A stretch of 64,000 nucleotides of DNA from Cercis canadensis (taxonomy: Eukaryota > Streptophyta > Magnoliopsida > Fabales > Fabaceae), in contig QAOA01006013.1 in assembly GCA_003255065.1 (NCBI GenBank), positions 1,503,623-1,567,622 on the forward strand. The letters are read 5' to 3'. This document shows positions 1-15,774 of the stretch, piece by piece (the first letter of the stretch is position 1; every line of letters starts with the position of its first letter). Position numbers and translations under genes: made by a program. The notes beneath the pieces were generated by a model. The model was not told the origin of the DNA, searched no databases, and worked only from the letters and a program-made list of their open reading frames with translations.

Positions 1-281
1 AAAAAAAAAATCAGATCAAAGCATAAAAACAGAAGACATAATCAACAAATGCTCCAACATAAACATATCAATTTATCTCTACAGAAGGACAAGAAGTATA
101 CCAAGAAACAAAAATAATTGGAATAGCCATAACCATGCAAATTCCCGCTCAGTTAAAAGAAAAACCATTTGGGTCAGCTTTAATTTTAGCTAAATTAACA
201 ATTTACAGAGAGTATACTATTGTTCAATGACGTGGGAAACCCACATTGAATAAAATTCTCCTTTTGATAATTTCTACTCAC

Positions 282-593
282 CATTACCACAGCGAAAATT
301 TCCTCCCTCTTTGGAACCTGGGCAGTTGCGGCTTGGACAATTTCGGAAGCTTCAGGCTCCGAAGCTTCGGGCTCAGCCACTGCTACTTCAGATTCTGCGG
401 ACTTGGGAAGAGACGAGAAGGGGAGGCGCGGAGAGAAAATGGGGTGTAAAGATAGCTTGTGAGAAGAGATAGAGGGAAGACGAGAGAGGAAAGTGAGATT
501 GGAAGAAAGGGAAAGTGATGAGTTTTGCTTGTGTGGTGTGAGGGTGCAATGAGCTGCAAGAGAAGTGCATAAAGAGAGAGTGGTGGAAGCCAT
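282..593 (-). CDS. RPL21: Plastid 50S ribosomal protein L21, exon 1 (partial gene)
   Basis: This is the first exon of a nuclear gene for chloroplast ribosomal protein L21, a large-subunit protein of plastid ribosomes. The ATG is at 591-593 (complement). An in-frame extension upstream starts only at a non-ATG codon, so it was not used. The protein begins MASTTLSLCTSLAAHC, a Ser/Thr-rich plastid transit peptide of about 75 residues. An acidic Glu/Ala/Pro-rich linker follows, then KREEIFAVVM, the first strand of the L21 fold. The exon ends at 282 with a GTGAGT donor (complement 276-281), just where L21 proteins normally continue with VGGRQY. No second exon is recognisable in 1-281, so the remainder lies off the left edge. 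The Arabidopsis relative is At1g35680, which neighbours CPK11 there as here. The identification rests on the transit peptide and junction motif only. Confidence 0.8.
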
Positions 594-1566
594 GTTTGAG
601 TTTGAGAACTCACACACCCAGAGCACCGAGCTCCGTCTCGCTCAGTTACTCGGTTTCTCATTCTTATCTTCTTGAGAGCCCAAAAGGCCTATCCTATCCG
701 TTTTCGCTTAAATTACCGATTTACCCTTTTGTCAACTTCTTTTAAGGATAATTTCCTATCTATCTTAAGGTTGTAATTGTACAAGGAGGAGAGTAGATCG
801 AACAAGAATGCGTTTTGCTTTGCTGGCGAAGCAAAGACCAAGTCAGATTTGAGGATTTAACAATAAAAAGGTAAATTGCATAATTCTTTTTTAAAAAAAC
901 TTTTGGTAATGTGGAATTTATTCTTTCTTGTTTACAAATCAAGCAATCAACTTTCAGGTTTTAAACTTGTACAAAAAAAAGCCCCCTTTACTAGGGTTCT
1001 GTCCAAATTTGTGCATTGGACAGGACTCTTATCATATGCATTATAATTTAACATTTTAAATATGTGCCAAAGAAAAAAAAAAAAAAAAAANAAAAAAAAA
1101 AAAAAAACCTTCATGACAAATGTTTTGTCCAACTAATAGACGAAATCCTAACAGAAGAGGTTTATTGTACCAATTTGAAATCCCATGAAGCTGATTAATG
1201 GTGTTCATCAATCATTCTTACCAATAGATTCTAGCATCGTGTGATTACATATGTTCTAATTAACACTGAATTTATCTAATCAAGTTTTTCATTTTGTTAT
1301 CTTCTTGTTTTTGCTAAGTTAATTGTCCTGTTTTCATTCAGGTCAATTTCATTCTTATCAACTTATGTTCCAACACTTGACTTCAAGGAATGTTAATGAA
1401 GAAAGTAAATTGATGAAAACCCATTCACATAGCTCAAGAAAAGTACACAATATTTCAATACAGAAAAGCTCCCAATCATGTAGCTACTAAATTAAACTTT
1501 TCACAATGGCTTTTCTTCTACAGTCAAGCTTCCTAACTGTACAAGAGATTAGTTTTGGTTAGTGTA
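594..1566. other. Intergenic: RPL21 promoter side and CPK 3' flank
   Basis: This gap separates the RPL21 start from the CPK stop codon. The part next to RPL21 should hold its promoter and the part next to 1567 the 3' UTR of the kinase gene. It contains a long A-run with one N at 1091 (about 1070-1107). I recognise no gene here; short open frames across the A-run are low-complexity. Confidence 0.6.
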
Positions 1567-6197
<4,631 letters not shown>

Positions 6198-6666
6198 CTT
6201 CAATGGTGAAAATGGTGATTTCCCTAAATGGGTTCGATCTCAGAAGATCAAAGCTGTAATATTTTCCTCCTTCTTCTCCTTCTTGTTCCCTTTTTCTCTC
6301 TCTTCAACGAATTCTCAAAAATCTGTTGTGGGTCGCGCTATATTAGTCTGAGATTGCCATTTACTTTTTATTGCTGATTGCTGATTTGCTGTGTACAATT
6401 TGTCAATACTATTAATAATAATATTTGATGCTTCCATTCATTGGATGAGAAGCTATAGCTAGCCGCTGCATTCAACGGGTGGGGAAGGACGCATTCAAGT
6501 GACATACACTATTTTCTCGCATCAGCGTTATGAGAAAAGGATAGAGTGGGGGCCACCATATCATTTTTCATAGTACTATTTTTTATTTTGAGATTTTGTC
6601 TTTAATATTAGCTTTTAATAACTCAACTGTCTGTTTCAGTTTTCGTTTTCTCTTAAAAAAAACAAA
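6198..6666. promoter_or_regulatory. Upstream region of the CPK gene
   Basis: This is the 5' flank of the kinase gene, read on the minus strand. The first 150 bases are CT-rich on the plus strand (GA-rich on the transcribed strand), as expected of a 5' UTR. No TATA box could be assigned with confidence. The segment becomes AT-rich towards the foldback element that begins near 6667. Confidence 0.4.
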
Positions 6667-7207
6667 CTTAATTATAATTTTAATCTTTTTATTTTAACAA
6701 TTTAAATTTTTTATTTTTTTTTTAAAAATAAACTATTAAGTCCCTCTATATTCATAAAATGTATAATTTTAGTTATTTTATCTTTAAGTCAAAATTTTTA
6801 GGTTTATTTCAAGGTGTAAAGTTTTTTGATTCATGATCTCACCGTTCAAATTGAAGAGTTACGTCTTATGAACCTATCTACTCAATTTTAGCTAGATTTA
6901 ACGGTGGGACTCAGCTCAAAATACTAAAATCATAAATGTTCATCTAACTAAAAATCTAGACTCATTCACCGTTAGATCGAGCTAAAATTTAGTAGAGAGA
7001 TTCACAAGATGTAGCTCTTCAATTTAAACGGTAAGATTATGAATTAAATAACTTTACACATTGAAATAAACCTAAGAATTTTGACTTAAAGATAAAATGA
7101 CTAAAATTGTATATTTTATAAATATAGAGAGACTTAATAGTTCATTTTTAAATAAGGGGACCAAAAAATTCAAGTTGTTAAAATAGGGGACTAAAATTAC
7201 AATTAAG
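6667..7207. mobile_element. Foldback (MITE-like) element, 541 bp
   Basis: The two halves are imperfect inverted copies. The left arm (about 6667-6905) starts CTTAATTATAATTTTAATC. The right arm (about 6965-7207) ends with the complement of CTTAATTGTAATTTTAGTCC. Inner matching blocks include AACTATTAAGTC, the block around TTTAAGTCAAAATTTTTAGG and the CACCGTTCAAATTGAAGAG segment. There is no coding capacity. The flanks are A-rich, so a target-site duplication cannot be called. This is typical of a non-autonomous DNA transposon with long terminal inverted repeats. Confidence 0.75.
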
Positions 7208-7893
7208 CAAAAAAAAAAAAGAATTATTTATCTTGATTTTGGCTCTTACTGAAAGAACATATTATTCTCTTTTTTTTTATAGTAACATATTAATCTCTCT
7301 TTTTTTTTTTTCTTATTTGATACGTTTTTTTTTTGGTTACACTTTCATATGTTTCATTTAACTGTAGAAATTTTAAGAAAACTATTATTTCAATACTTAC
7401 AATTACATATTTACTTATAGTTTATAATTTAACATGTTACATCAAGTATTGTATTTTTAATATCATTTATATTTTAATTAGAAAACGTAAAAGTAAATAA
7501 TAAATACAAAAAAGTTTGAAAAAATTATTGCCTTGGTCATAAAATTTGCAAAAAAAAAAAAAAAGTGCATTAATTTCTTATACATCTTAATTTTAATTTG
7601 CTTCCTCTAACATTGTTTATTGAATAATAATCTTTCTAACATATGTGATTATTTTTTGGTATTCTTTTCTTCATAGTTATATGGGTATCTTTTCAATTTT
7701 ATGTAATTATACTTCACATAATATGTGATTAATAGTCATAGTATATGAATATCCTATGAAAGTAATTACAAAGGCAAAATGGATGGTTTATTATTTACAT
7801 AAACAATGCTAGAGAAATTAAACTAAAATTAATATATATAAATAACTTATAGATCTTTCTCACAAACTTTATAAGCCAAACAATAAGATATCC

Positions 7894-7935
7894 TAAATGT
7901 CATATATATATATATATATATATATCCTAAATGAA
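7894..7935. repeat. TA microsatellite between two ATCCTAAATG copies
   Basis: A TA dinucleotide run of about 22 bases is bracketed by direct copies of ATCCTAAATG. The simplest reading is slippage, or insertion of the TA tract into one original copy. Confidence 0.7.
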
Positions 7936-8980
7936 AAGTTTGGGCTTAGGGCTCGGTGTATTACAATAAAACAAAAAGACATACTATAAAAGGAACCATA
8001 ATTTTTTATTTTAAAAATTAAAATAATCACATTCAATTTAGTCATTTCATTAAACTATGTTACTTATTATAAATATAAATAATAAAATGATTGTACTCAA
8101 AACCAAATAACCGCATTTCAACCCTTTAATAAAATAAATTAAGTTTTTGAAGCCTTTTTCTTATTAGTAAAGGACAGAAGTTTGTCCTTAGTCATAGTTC
8201 TGCATTTTTCCTCGAAAAATAAAAATATAATAACTGGAATTGACCCAAAAAACAATTTAAGGACATTTGTGGGCGCGTGTATATAACTGATTGGAGTGGC
8301 AACTAAATGAAGCCATGACTTGGAATTGGACTTGGATTGCAACCATACTAGATTCTATCTTACCACCTTTAATTGGTTAGGTAGCCAGTCCTAATCCCCA
8401 ATCAGACAGATATTTTTCCCACATCTCAAATACTTACCATTTTATATATAATAAGCTCCCAATTTAATAAATCTTTTTTTAAAAAAAATTGTTATGCTAT
8501 TATTCCTCTAAAATGCCATCTCCCTCATTGCAAAGCTCTTGTGAGTCAGCTTGACCCAATGTAGGTCAAACAATTAGACACTAGTAAAAATCACTTATAT
8601 TGGATCAAACAGAAATTTTGAAGGAAAAGTTTAAGAGGAATAACTCTTTTCTTTTTTAGGTCAATTGATACACCTTAATTAGTATTTAAATGTTTTGACT
8701 CATATGGGATTACTTTAAATTTGAAAAGCTTTGTAATGAATCTTAAAATAATGGTTATTTTTTGTTCAAATTAAAAGTTGAGGGAAATGATAACACTACT
8801 CTCCACTTTAGAGGAGTGATAGCATAGCACTTTCTTTTTTCTTAGGTACTTTAGCTATGAATTAGAATTTAAACACAAAACTCGCAAACCTCAAAGACAA
8901 CCTCAATACTATTTTATTAGAAGCCGTTTGATTTTATTTTATTTTCTAATGAATTAGTACCTTGCACTTTTAACTAGACT

Positions 8981-9038
8981 TATTCAATTATTTTGAATGG
9001 CACGTATTCAATTATTTTGAATGGCACGTATTCAATTA
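8981..9038. repeat. 24-bp tandem repeat, 2.4 copies
   Basis: The unit begins TATTCAATTATTTTGAATGG and ends CACG. Full copies lie at 8981-9004 and 9005-9028, with a partial third copy to 9038. Each unit carries a small palindrome (ATTCAA-TTATT-TTGAAT). Confidence 0.85.
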
Positions 9039-9078
9039 AGGTATATAGTGTACACAATAATAATGATTTAAAGGGTGG

Positions 9079-9791
9079 AATTAACGAGTGATTCTTGTAG
9101 ATAATGCATATTTGAAAACTAAAGATACAAATAAGGTACATTTCAAACTATTTTCATAATTACGGTAGTTTTTTTTTTACTTTTTTCCTTTGGTGTCGAA
9201 TTTTGGTATCACGCAGAGTGTCGAATTTTTTCTGAATCTTCCTTCAAGTGCTGCATTTTGACAATGTAAATTTTTATTTTTTTAAAAAAAAAATGGCTTC
9301 AAGTGTCGCATTTTAAAAATTCGGCACTACAAGGGAGCCACCATTGAAAATTTGACTCTCCCCTCACCTCACAAATCAACACTTCAAGTAAAATAAATAA
9401 ATAAGTTATGCCAAAATTTGGCACTTGATAGGAGTCAAAAATGGAAATTCGGCTCTCTTTTGATGATAATTCGGCACTTCAAGCAAATGTAAAAAAAAAA
9501 AATGTCAAAATGCCATAATGCGGCATTTGGAAGGAGACAATTGCCAAAATTCAGCTCTCCACTGCTTCAAAATGCAACACTTGAAGCCATTTAAAAAAAA
9601 ATAAAAATTTATACTGCCAAAATGCAACACTTGAAAGAAGATCCAGGAAAAATTCGACACTCTGCGTGATACCAAAATTCGACACTGAAGGGGAAAAATA
9701 AAAATAAAAAACTGACGTAGTTGCAAAAATAATTTGAAATGTGTCTTTAGTTTACAAATATGTATTATGTACGGGAATCACTCCAAATTAC
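9079..9791. mobile_element. Long foldback element with repeated CGRCACTT-type modules, about 713 bp
   Basis: The left arm (about 9079-9330) and right arm (about 9560-9791) are inverted copies. GAGTGATTC with CATATTTG-AAACTAAAG near the left end is mirrored by CTTTAGTTTACAAATATG and GAATCACTC on the right. The block TTTGGTATCACGCAGAGTGT is exactly mirrored. Within and between the arms a short motif of the type TTCAAGTGYYGMATTTT, or its complement, recurs about ten times at roughly 40-60 base spacing. No protein is encoded; the open frame at 9505-9726 is only a reading through the hairpin. If transcribed it would make a very long duplex. It is probably a non-autonomous transposon, of a family I do not recognise. 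Confidence 0.75.
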
Positions 9792-11697
9792 GAGGTGTTT
9801 GGTGTAATCTGAGGTATTTTAAAACCTTAAATGGGGGGTGCTATGCTACACTCCTATAGTGACTTTCATATGTTTTTTCAGTTTTTGTAGCTTTTTTGTC
9901 TAAAATACAGGTCGAATAACCGGCTGGCCAGTGCATACAAAAGTGCCCAAAAAATTTGATAATTGTTTTACTGACCCCAATCACATGTAATAGAGTTAGG
10001 CATTGCATAGTTAAACGTGCGTTTTACTGAGGCCAACTGCCGAAAACGACGTCGCTGAGAAAATGGAGCCCTAACATATGTTCTTCCCCTCCGTCTTCGC
10101 TGAAGGTGAGCCCCAACGTTCTAACTCCATTGTGCCGGATCTACTTCTCCTTCTCCCCTCTCTTGCTCTCTCCTATTTGACCCTTTGGTCATTGGCACTA
10201 GCCGCAACCATCTTCCACAAGAATGCACAAAAGACTCTAGCTTGTTGCGCTTCACCCCGTTGATAGTGTTTGNCTCATCGAATAAAAAGACTAAAAGGCT
10301 ACATTTTGAGAACAGTTTACGAGGGAGCTCATAGGATGAAAGAACAAATGAGGGATGACTAAAAAAGTGTAGTATGGAGTCAATGAGATTGGTTCGGCTA
10401 GTAAAGATCGAATTACTTTACTTGTAAGGCTTAGGCTCAAATTCTACTATAAATAATTTCCTTTTGATAGATAATTTATAAGTATTATTGTAAATCTTTC
10501 TTAAGGCCTGTAGTATGATTTTAGAATAGAATAGACTATTCTCATCCTAAACTTTTAAATAAAAAAAAAAAAAAAAAACCTTATATATAATTCCCTCCTT
10601 AGTTTCCCATAGCAGTCCATTATTTCTATTATATTATTAAAATTATTGTAAATTGTACTAAAAGAAAATAAAGAGAAAACAATCAAACACAATAAACCAA
10701 TATTGACAATTAAACCTATATCAAACCTCGCAGTCAGCTCACTATGCTTTATTTGTTTTCCATTTTTGAGCTCAGAGCCAAGTGAGAGAGTATAAGCACT
10801 CGTACATGTTGTTAAGTAGATAATAATAAGAGGAAGTCAAACTTAGAGAATGAGTAGGCAATACTAATGGATTAGAGAAGTTAGAGGTTCTGTAACTTCA
10901 TCAAACCTTTAACCAATGCTAAGAAAAAGGATCCAAAATTCATGGTGGATGAATTATGCAATAAAATTAAAAGTAAATCAAGATATGACTATTACTAACA
11001 TTGATTTTTGCAATAGTTAATTTTCTTTTCGTTCTTTCTCGATTTACCACGAAGGAAAAAACTGCCAACATAACAGAGAATCACCTTTTTTTGTAAAAAA
11101 AGAACTTCCAAGAGAGCAACTCTTGCATTTGTGTGATATATTGAGAATATGATATTTAAATGAAAAGCTGCGTTTCATTTTGGCATCAAAAGCACTTATC
11201 ACAACCAATTACAAAAATGCCTTCACTTGTGTCTATATTTTCAACAATTCTTTGGACTTTTCCCGATTTATCAGAGACAAAATGAATCGAAGGGGAGAAA
11301 ATATTTGGAATCCACAATTGGCTGAGCCGAACATAAAGTCACTTCCTTCCAACCTTGAGGACTAGTCTTCACTGAGTTCATCTATTAACAGGTAGAGATG
11401 TTGATTTTCTTCGCAGGAAGTAGTATAATTAACTTCGAGTAATCCAAATTGACATGTGGGAACAAATGTCTTGCTGTAATCAACTGAAGAAACAGAAACT
11501 TGGATCCTTTAGGATTTATGAGACATGCCAGAGAACTTCAAAAATATATGAAGAATTGCAGTCCAATGTATGACATGCTCTCAGGTTTCTTCCCCAGACT
11601 GTCCCTGATTCTGTGCCTTAACCCAATTGTACCTAGAATGCAACCCAATGCTGGCTTCAAAGGTTTGATTCTCTAAATTTCCTGCCAAATCTCATTC
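9792..11697. other. Intergenic, no recognised gene
   Basis: There is a slightly GC-richer patch at about 10030-10265 with an AACGACGTCGCT motif and a 61-codon open frame without family resemblance, and a single N at 10273. Around 10560 is an A-run. Bases 11380-11697 probably represent the 3' flank of the broken APO4-like gene. Confidence 0.5.
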
Positions 11698-13312
11698 TTA
11701 TTGACTCGAGACAGGACTGGATAAACCCCGCACTTTCATAATACAATGATACTTTGCAGGCGCAAGGGCACCAGCTTGTGTGCACAGATCCAACAAAGCT
11801 GGTAAACGCCCATAATAACCCCTCCCTTTATTGATAAGTACAAGAGGATCTTGAGGCCTCGGTCTCCATGCAATCTTAAGGGGCACTAAATTATCCACCT
11901 TTGCTTTCATCCAGAAGTGAGCTCCTCGCCAACTCTCATATTTGTAGCCTTATGGCCAGATGGCCCATAATGAACTTCAGAACAATATTTACAGACTTTT
12001 GCTGGATAAACCAACAACAACTTTTCCACCCCAGACCTAAGAGTCTCCCAAGCCATCAATGTGCTATTTGCTACAAAGGCAAGATCATTAGGTGACAAAT
12101 ACTCAATTCCATGGACACTGGTACTAGCAACCTCCAAGTTCCAACTACTTGGGTTAAGGTTTTCAGCATAGGGATCAGCCCCGGCTTGCCAGCATAGTTC
12201 AACAACAGCAGGAATGCGATCAAAGTCAAACCTTTGGTTGTGCTTAATAACACCTTGGAACATGTTGGGCAGGTGAAAGGTTTCAACTGGAACAAGTATA
12301 TAATTCAAACCACCTCTTACCCATTCATGAACCTGGTTCTTGCACGACGCCTGTAACCACAGCAAGTCTGAATCAAATGCCCCTTCTCACCAACAAATAC
12401 CTCTGGACAGAAGCTGTAAATGTATAATATGGGTGGATAAGAATAATCTTCTTTGGAATCTGACCTTACAAAACTGGTAAGAGAATAAGTAAAGGTAAGA
12501 TGCATTCCAATCAACAACCACAGTGCCTCAAATTGTCTTTCCTTACATTAACGCTTGACCATGATTAAAGGGTAATACGGATAAAAGGCTTGAAAAAGAC
12601 TTGAAAGGACATTATTATTTCCAGTAGAAATGATGACTAATGAATGAATGATGATAATGGCTATCATATTCATATCTTAACACCAGTGGCAACTATAAAT
12701 ATTTTTGCATGCTTATGTTCTTCTTTCCGAGACCAAACCAAGAAAACATCAGCAGTTCCTTCCTTTTTCCTCCAGTGTTTGTAGTATCGCAATGAACAAT
12801 TGAATCAACAAAAAGTCAACTTTGTTTCTTCAATCGCATCAGAAGTAAATTCTGTCTTCATATCATAGTAGAACTATCAGCAAGATTAAAAATTTGCAGA
12901 AGCTGCCCGATGCAAATTGCAAAAGAGACAATTTAGACAGCAAGCACCCACATTGCAACACTCTTAAATAAACTATAAGGAAAGAAATACCATAGACTCA
13001 TAACTAAAACAAGGAAGCAATTTCATCAACTAGTATAATCAAACTCACTTGCAAGCCAAGACAGGAAAGGTCCGAAGGAGTGTCGAAACACCCTCTATGA
13101 GAACATTAATTCCTTGCCCTGAGGACCTCCTCTGCAACTGGAATCATGGCACGAACCGGGTAATCCATGGCCCGTTTCTCGATTCTCTTGAGAATCATGG
13201 GGAGAAGCTTCTTCAGGTCCACTTGAGTGGAGTAGAGATGCCGAGGATTCTCAAGGCACCCGCTAAATCCTCCAAACACTGCAAACTGCCAGAGTTTCTT
13301 TCTGAGAGTCAT
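11698..13312 (-). pseudogene. APO4: APO4-like gene, broken by three frameshifts
   Basis: APO proteins are plant-specific organelle proteins with two zinc-binding APO motifs; APO1 binds plastid introns. Exon 1 (complement 13049-13312) starts MTLRKKLWQFAVFGG, then VDLKKLLPMILKRIEKRAMD and IPVAEEVLRAR. A normal intron follows (donor GTGAGT, acceptor before 12413). Exon 2 carries FCPEVFVGEKGHLIQTCCGY, NQVHEW, ILVPVETFHL, AWETLRSGVEKLLLVYP, VCKYCSEVHYGPSGHKA, RPQDPLVL and a TAA at 11698-11700. The frame breaks three times. There is an extra TAAT at about 13105-13108, creating an immediate stop. One base is lost near 12340, where relatives read RRRAKNQVHEW. A net 16-base loss near 11945 falls between GHKA and KYESWRG. 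The retained intron argues for a decayed gene or segmental copy, not a retrocopy. Assignment to APO4 over APO3 rests on the N-terminal similarity. Confidence 0.85.
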
Positions 13313-14811
13313 CAAAGGTGGCTGTAAGCTAAGGCCTAATGAATTGACAGCAAAAGTCCGTTTACATAACCTCCAATCATGGCCGTCCATTGAAATTGAT
13401 TCTCTATGGATCAAGCCACTTATTAGGATCCATCACACCTAGCCACCCTTAAATACAAGCACGGATACATTCACTCATGTCTAAATCTATTATCCAACTA
13501 ACAGTCACATTTTCTAGTCTCATCAAATTTTGCACAAGAAAACTTTGCACCTGACAGTTAAAACCAGAAAATGTAACAGGCTGGGAACCTAATGCAACCT
13601 TCTCTGTAGAATAGGACAAGCCTAATGCAAATAGATCCTAAACACAGCAAAAGATGGAGTTAACAAAAGCATCACTAGAGCTAGAACACTCTGCATTTAA
13701 ATATTATGGTAACTTTGTTATCTTAAATAGTGTAGGAGAGCTCCTAAATAGGCATGCTAAACCATGGAAATTACTTTTGTTGAAACCAGTACGCAACTCT
13801 AATGATTACAGATTATAAAATGGCTGAAGATACGCTGCAAAAAAGTTGCTGTTTGATAGAACCTACAACAAAAAGGGAGGTAAAAAAAAGTTGCGAATTC
13901 AGGGCAGTTCTGATTCGTTATTAAATTAGAAAAACAACCAAAATGATCAGTTTTGGAAATTATGCAGCAGCCAGCAATCACAACTTTGGGAACAGCAATC
14001 ACAACAGGGGATTGAGAATTTGAGATGCCAAAGGTAAACTTTGATCATCCAAGAAGTCCTCTTAGCATAGCAATCACACTACTAATACTGTAACCATCCG
14101 TATATTAACTGACTTTTAAAGATGATATAAATTAAAAACTACAACTTCAATAAATAAATAAAATTTAAGGGAGTAAAATTTATTTTATTTTAAATATATT
14201 TAATTGTAAAAATAAATTGAGAAATTATTCTTATAATTAAATATATTTAAAAAATAATATTTACTACAGTGTTACTAAAAAGAATAAATTTTATTCCTTT
14301 AATTTTATCTTTTTACTCTTTTTTCTTTTAGTACTTTGGCTATGACTTTAGGTTCGAATAGCTCTGAGGACGACTTTAGTATCACTCTTTCACAAACCAT
14401 TTAGTCTATTTTACTCTTCTGAAAAATAATTTAAGAGGGTGTTTAGTATACATATATTTTTTTTAATTTCTATAAATCATCATTCTTGAGAATGTTGTTT
14501 CTAGAATTATTATAACTTACATTTAATTAGCCTTAAGCATTAAATGTGTTCTATCTTCATGGATTAAAATGCTAGTTTTTTTAAGAATTATTTTTAAAAA
14601 AATACTTATATTTACTCAAAAGAAAAAGCATCTTGCTTGTAAGTTGAAACAATTGATAAATAAATAAAAAATACTATGAATCTTCTAATATATTTACTAA
14701 TTTTAAAAAAAAATTCAAAAAGAAGAAGTAATAATACAGAGATAAGGGAAATTTTCAAACAATTGTTTCTCTCATCCCCTCTAAAGTTGCGTTATGTCCT
14801 CTACTGGTGAC
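13313..14811. other. Intergenic, upstream of the APO4-like pseudogene
   Basis: No gene is recognised. Part of 13313-13450 may be the former 5' UTR of the APO4-like gene. Bases 14150-14310 form a weak AT-rich inverted repeat (AAATATATTTAATT and its complement). The rest is AT-rich sequence. Confidence 0.5.
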
Positions 14812-15080
14812 TGATTCATTAGTGGTGGCTGATGTTAGCAAAGTTAAGGATGACAAGCATTTTATTCATCCACCACATTTGGTAGGGGGTGGACTAGAAC
14901 ATGGGATTTATAAGAAAGGGCTTAGGGATGAGAGGATTAGAGGTGGTGGGCTTGGTGGTGGAGCTAGTGTGGTGTTTCGGTGGTGGTGCAGGTGGATTAG
15001 CCCATGGGGGAGGACTAGGTAGGGTGCTGGTGGAGGACTGGGTAACGGTGGTGGACTTGGTGGCTGGTTTGGCCATAGAA
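14812..15080 (+). pseudogene. Relic of a glycine-rich protein gene
   Basis: The plus strand is unusually rich in GGT/GGA codons between otherwise AT-rich flanks. Gly-rich words are spread over different frames: GGGLEHG and GGGLGGGAS in one frame, CFGGGAGGLAHGGGLG in another. Small indels therefore appear to have broken one repetitive Gly-rich frame. Upstream in frame is VADVSKVKDDKHFIHPPH, which resembles the spacer of some secreted glycine-rich proteins. There is no intact start-to-stop frame and no visible signal peptide. It could also be a chance low-complexity tract. Confidence 0.45.
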
Positions 15081-15774
15081 GGGGGTTTATGTCTTTTGAA
15101 GGTGAAGATAGGTAAATTGATCTTTATATGTGAAAAACTTTCCTATGAGGTGAGAATGTAAGATTACCACATCCTTCATGGGAATGAGTTTTATAGGAAA
15201 CCATTTCTGAAAATATTATTTTCTTGAGAATGTTCTTTTAAAAACTTGTACCAAACTCTCAAAAAATATAAAAACTTGTACCATACATACAAATCTTACA
15301 TTCCCAAGTTGACATTCTCATAAAACTAAAAAATATTCGTGTAGCAAAATGTATCCATATGGGGCGATAATACTCAACATACCTTGACTAAAGCTAATCT
15401 TGTTGGAGATAAGGAGGAAATATTTTTGCCATTGGGTTAACAAGTCCTTTTTTCTTTTCTTGTTCTCTTGGGGCTAACAATTCACACAGGAGGGATTTGA
15501 AGAGGGACCTCTCCATCGTATGGAGAGGTTGCATTGCTCACAAATACTGGAACCCCAAGACCATCAACAAACTCAGCAAACACCACAACAGGTTTAATGT
15601 CATTTGGAATATATCACACAACTATGACCTGTACTTACAAGAAATATTAACATGATATAAATCCAAGCTCTAATTGACATATAGCAAAGGCTCGGTCAAA
15701 CTTAGTTTATACATGGGGACATAACAGTTTGGAAGTGCATCTTCATAGGGAAATATCCAGGACTATTACATCCT
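15081..15774. other. Intergenic, including the 3' flank of the SPI-type gene
   Basis: Bases of about 15480-15774 probably contain the 3' UTR of the inhibitor gene, which is transcribed leftward. Bases 15230-15310 hold two direct copies of AAAACTTGTACCA. No gene is recognised. Confidence 0.5.

Larger units (their letters stand above)
7208..9078. other. AT-rich intergenic DNA
   Basis: No gene is recognised. The stretch is AT-rich with poly-A and poly-T runs, a TA microsatellite at about 7904-7925 flanked by ATCCTAAATG copies, and a 24-bp tandem repeat near 8981. The open frame at 8139-8342 has no family resemblance. Confidence 0.6.

Noticed and set aside
1070..1107. Poly-A run with an N as a possible retroposon tail
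   Set aside because: No upstream retroposed sequence or target duplication is visible; homopolymer plus gap is the simpler reading.
6198..6203. Two-residue-longer start for the CPK protein
   Set aside because: The longer frame begins at TTG; the ATG at 6195-6197 is the first real start and fits the family length.
9505..9726. 73-codon minus-strand open frame inside the foldback element
   Set aside because: It reads through the inverted-repeat modules (repeated CRI, LQF, EFW-like words). Composition and location show hairpin DNA, not a gene.
10078..10263. Open frame starting MFFPSVFAEG downstream of an AACGACGTCG motif
   Set aside because: It is short, has no recognised domain and no splice continuation, and ends before an N. 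There is not enough to call a gene.
12071..12517. The minus-strand frame 12071-12295, and the lead-in of the frame 12317-12517, as separate genes
   Set aside because: The first is a shadow of exon 2 of the APO4-like pseudogene. In the second, only the part from FCPEV onward is real APO sequence; the part before it is intron, and the frame is cut by the frameshift near 12340.
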